From a virus, in IMG/VR virus record IMGVR_UViG_3300009161_000167, positions 1 to 29,270 of that record: a stretch of DNA of 29,270 bases; one strand, written 5' to 3'. Under the pieces are notes generated by a model. It was not told where the DNA came from and did not search any database. It saw nothing but the letters and a program-made list of their open reading frames with translations. The position numbers and the translations under genes were made by a program. Position 1 is the first letter of the stretch; the number at the start of each line of letters is the position of its first letter. This document shows, piece after piece, positions 29,051-29,270 of this stretch.

Positions 29051-29270
29051 TGATTTTTGACGGCTGGATACCGCACACGGACGGCTTTGGATATTCGGGT
29101 GAAGCCAACACGCTGACCTATTCAGGCCGCTGGCGTGCCCCTTACAGCACGCTGACACTCACACAGGCACGCAACCTGATCGACCCCGCAGGACGGTTCC
29201 TTGCCGCTGCAAATGCGACGATCGGAACACCATCACCCGCGTACAGTTATAAAGAGCAAATCGAGCATTC
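29050..29270 (+). CDS. Distal tail-type protein, start only
   Basis: ATG 29050 lies on the last base of the tape measure stop codon. 73 codons are readable (MIFDGWIPHTDGFGYSGEAN...) before the window ends. The place right after the tape measure fits a distal tail or minor tail protein, but too little is visible to name a family. Confidence 0.7.
   Translation, partial: MIFDGWIPHTDGFGYSGEANTLTYSGRWRAPYSTLTLTQARNLIDPAGRFLAAANATIGTPSPAYSYKEQIEH

Overview
The window is most of the early region and the head/tail half of a temperate, HK97-type tailed phage (a siphophage by gene content), seen either as a phage genome or as a prophage. Nearly everything after position 1419 reads on the + strand in tightly packed, often ATGA-overlapping genes; only the integrase and one small regulator read on the - strand. 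The host is probably a planctomycete (inference). Three things point that way: the form of the integrase active site (R216, an 'HKT' lysine motif, then 'W-Y-P-H-Q'), a secreted protein ending in a PEP-CTERM-like sorting tail, and a phage-carried CsrA. Base composition is close to balanced, with AT-richer patches in the nuclease at 1897 and inside the methyltransferase at 10045. No host housekeeping gene is visible.

Layout. 1-1092: a tyrosine integrase cut by the window edge, repeats that could be its arm sites, and a tRNA-Arg-like segment that may be the attachment site. 1146-1746: a small divergent switch in which two ribbon-helix-helix-like proteins face each other across two good promoters and an operator-like dyad. 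1897-6546: DNA metabolism: a PD-(D/E)XK nuclease with a zinc cluster, a prim-pol/helicase fusion, an iteron- and palindrome-rich origin candidate (4513-4705), a second copy of the early promoter, and a DUF2815 single-strand binding protein ending in an SSB-like acidic tip. 6628-9990: small accessory genes, including a phage CsrA preceded by about 375 bases of densely structured, apparently noncoding RNA, an AP2-domain protein, two DUF551-like paralogues and a RuvC-like resolvase.

10045-15821: ParB-domain/DNA methyltransferase fusion, DUF5681 small terminase candidate, large terminase, portal, MuF-like protein and prohead protease. 15825-23178: an unusual island between the protease and the capsid gene. 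It holds tail-fibre-like proteins, a glycine-rich adhesin candidate, a fibre-assembly-like protein, a PEP-CTERM-like protein, a secreted SNase-type nuclease, holin-like membrane proteins, a secreted thioredoxin-like protein and a papain-family (C1) cysteine peptidase. 23272-29270: major capsid protein, connector, gp10-like, closure, tail terminator, tail tube, tail chaperone with a clear -1 frameshift to a longer form, a short tape measure protein and the start of the next tail gene.

The observations I rate highest are the structured RNA beside csrA, the PEP-CTERM-like phage protein, the papain-type peptidase in what looks like the lysis cassette, and the iteron origin directly after the replicative primase-helicase.
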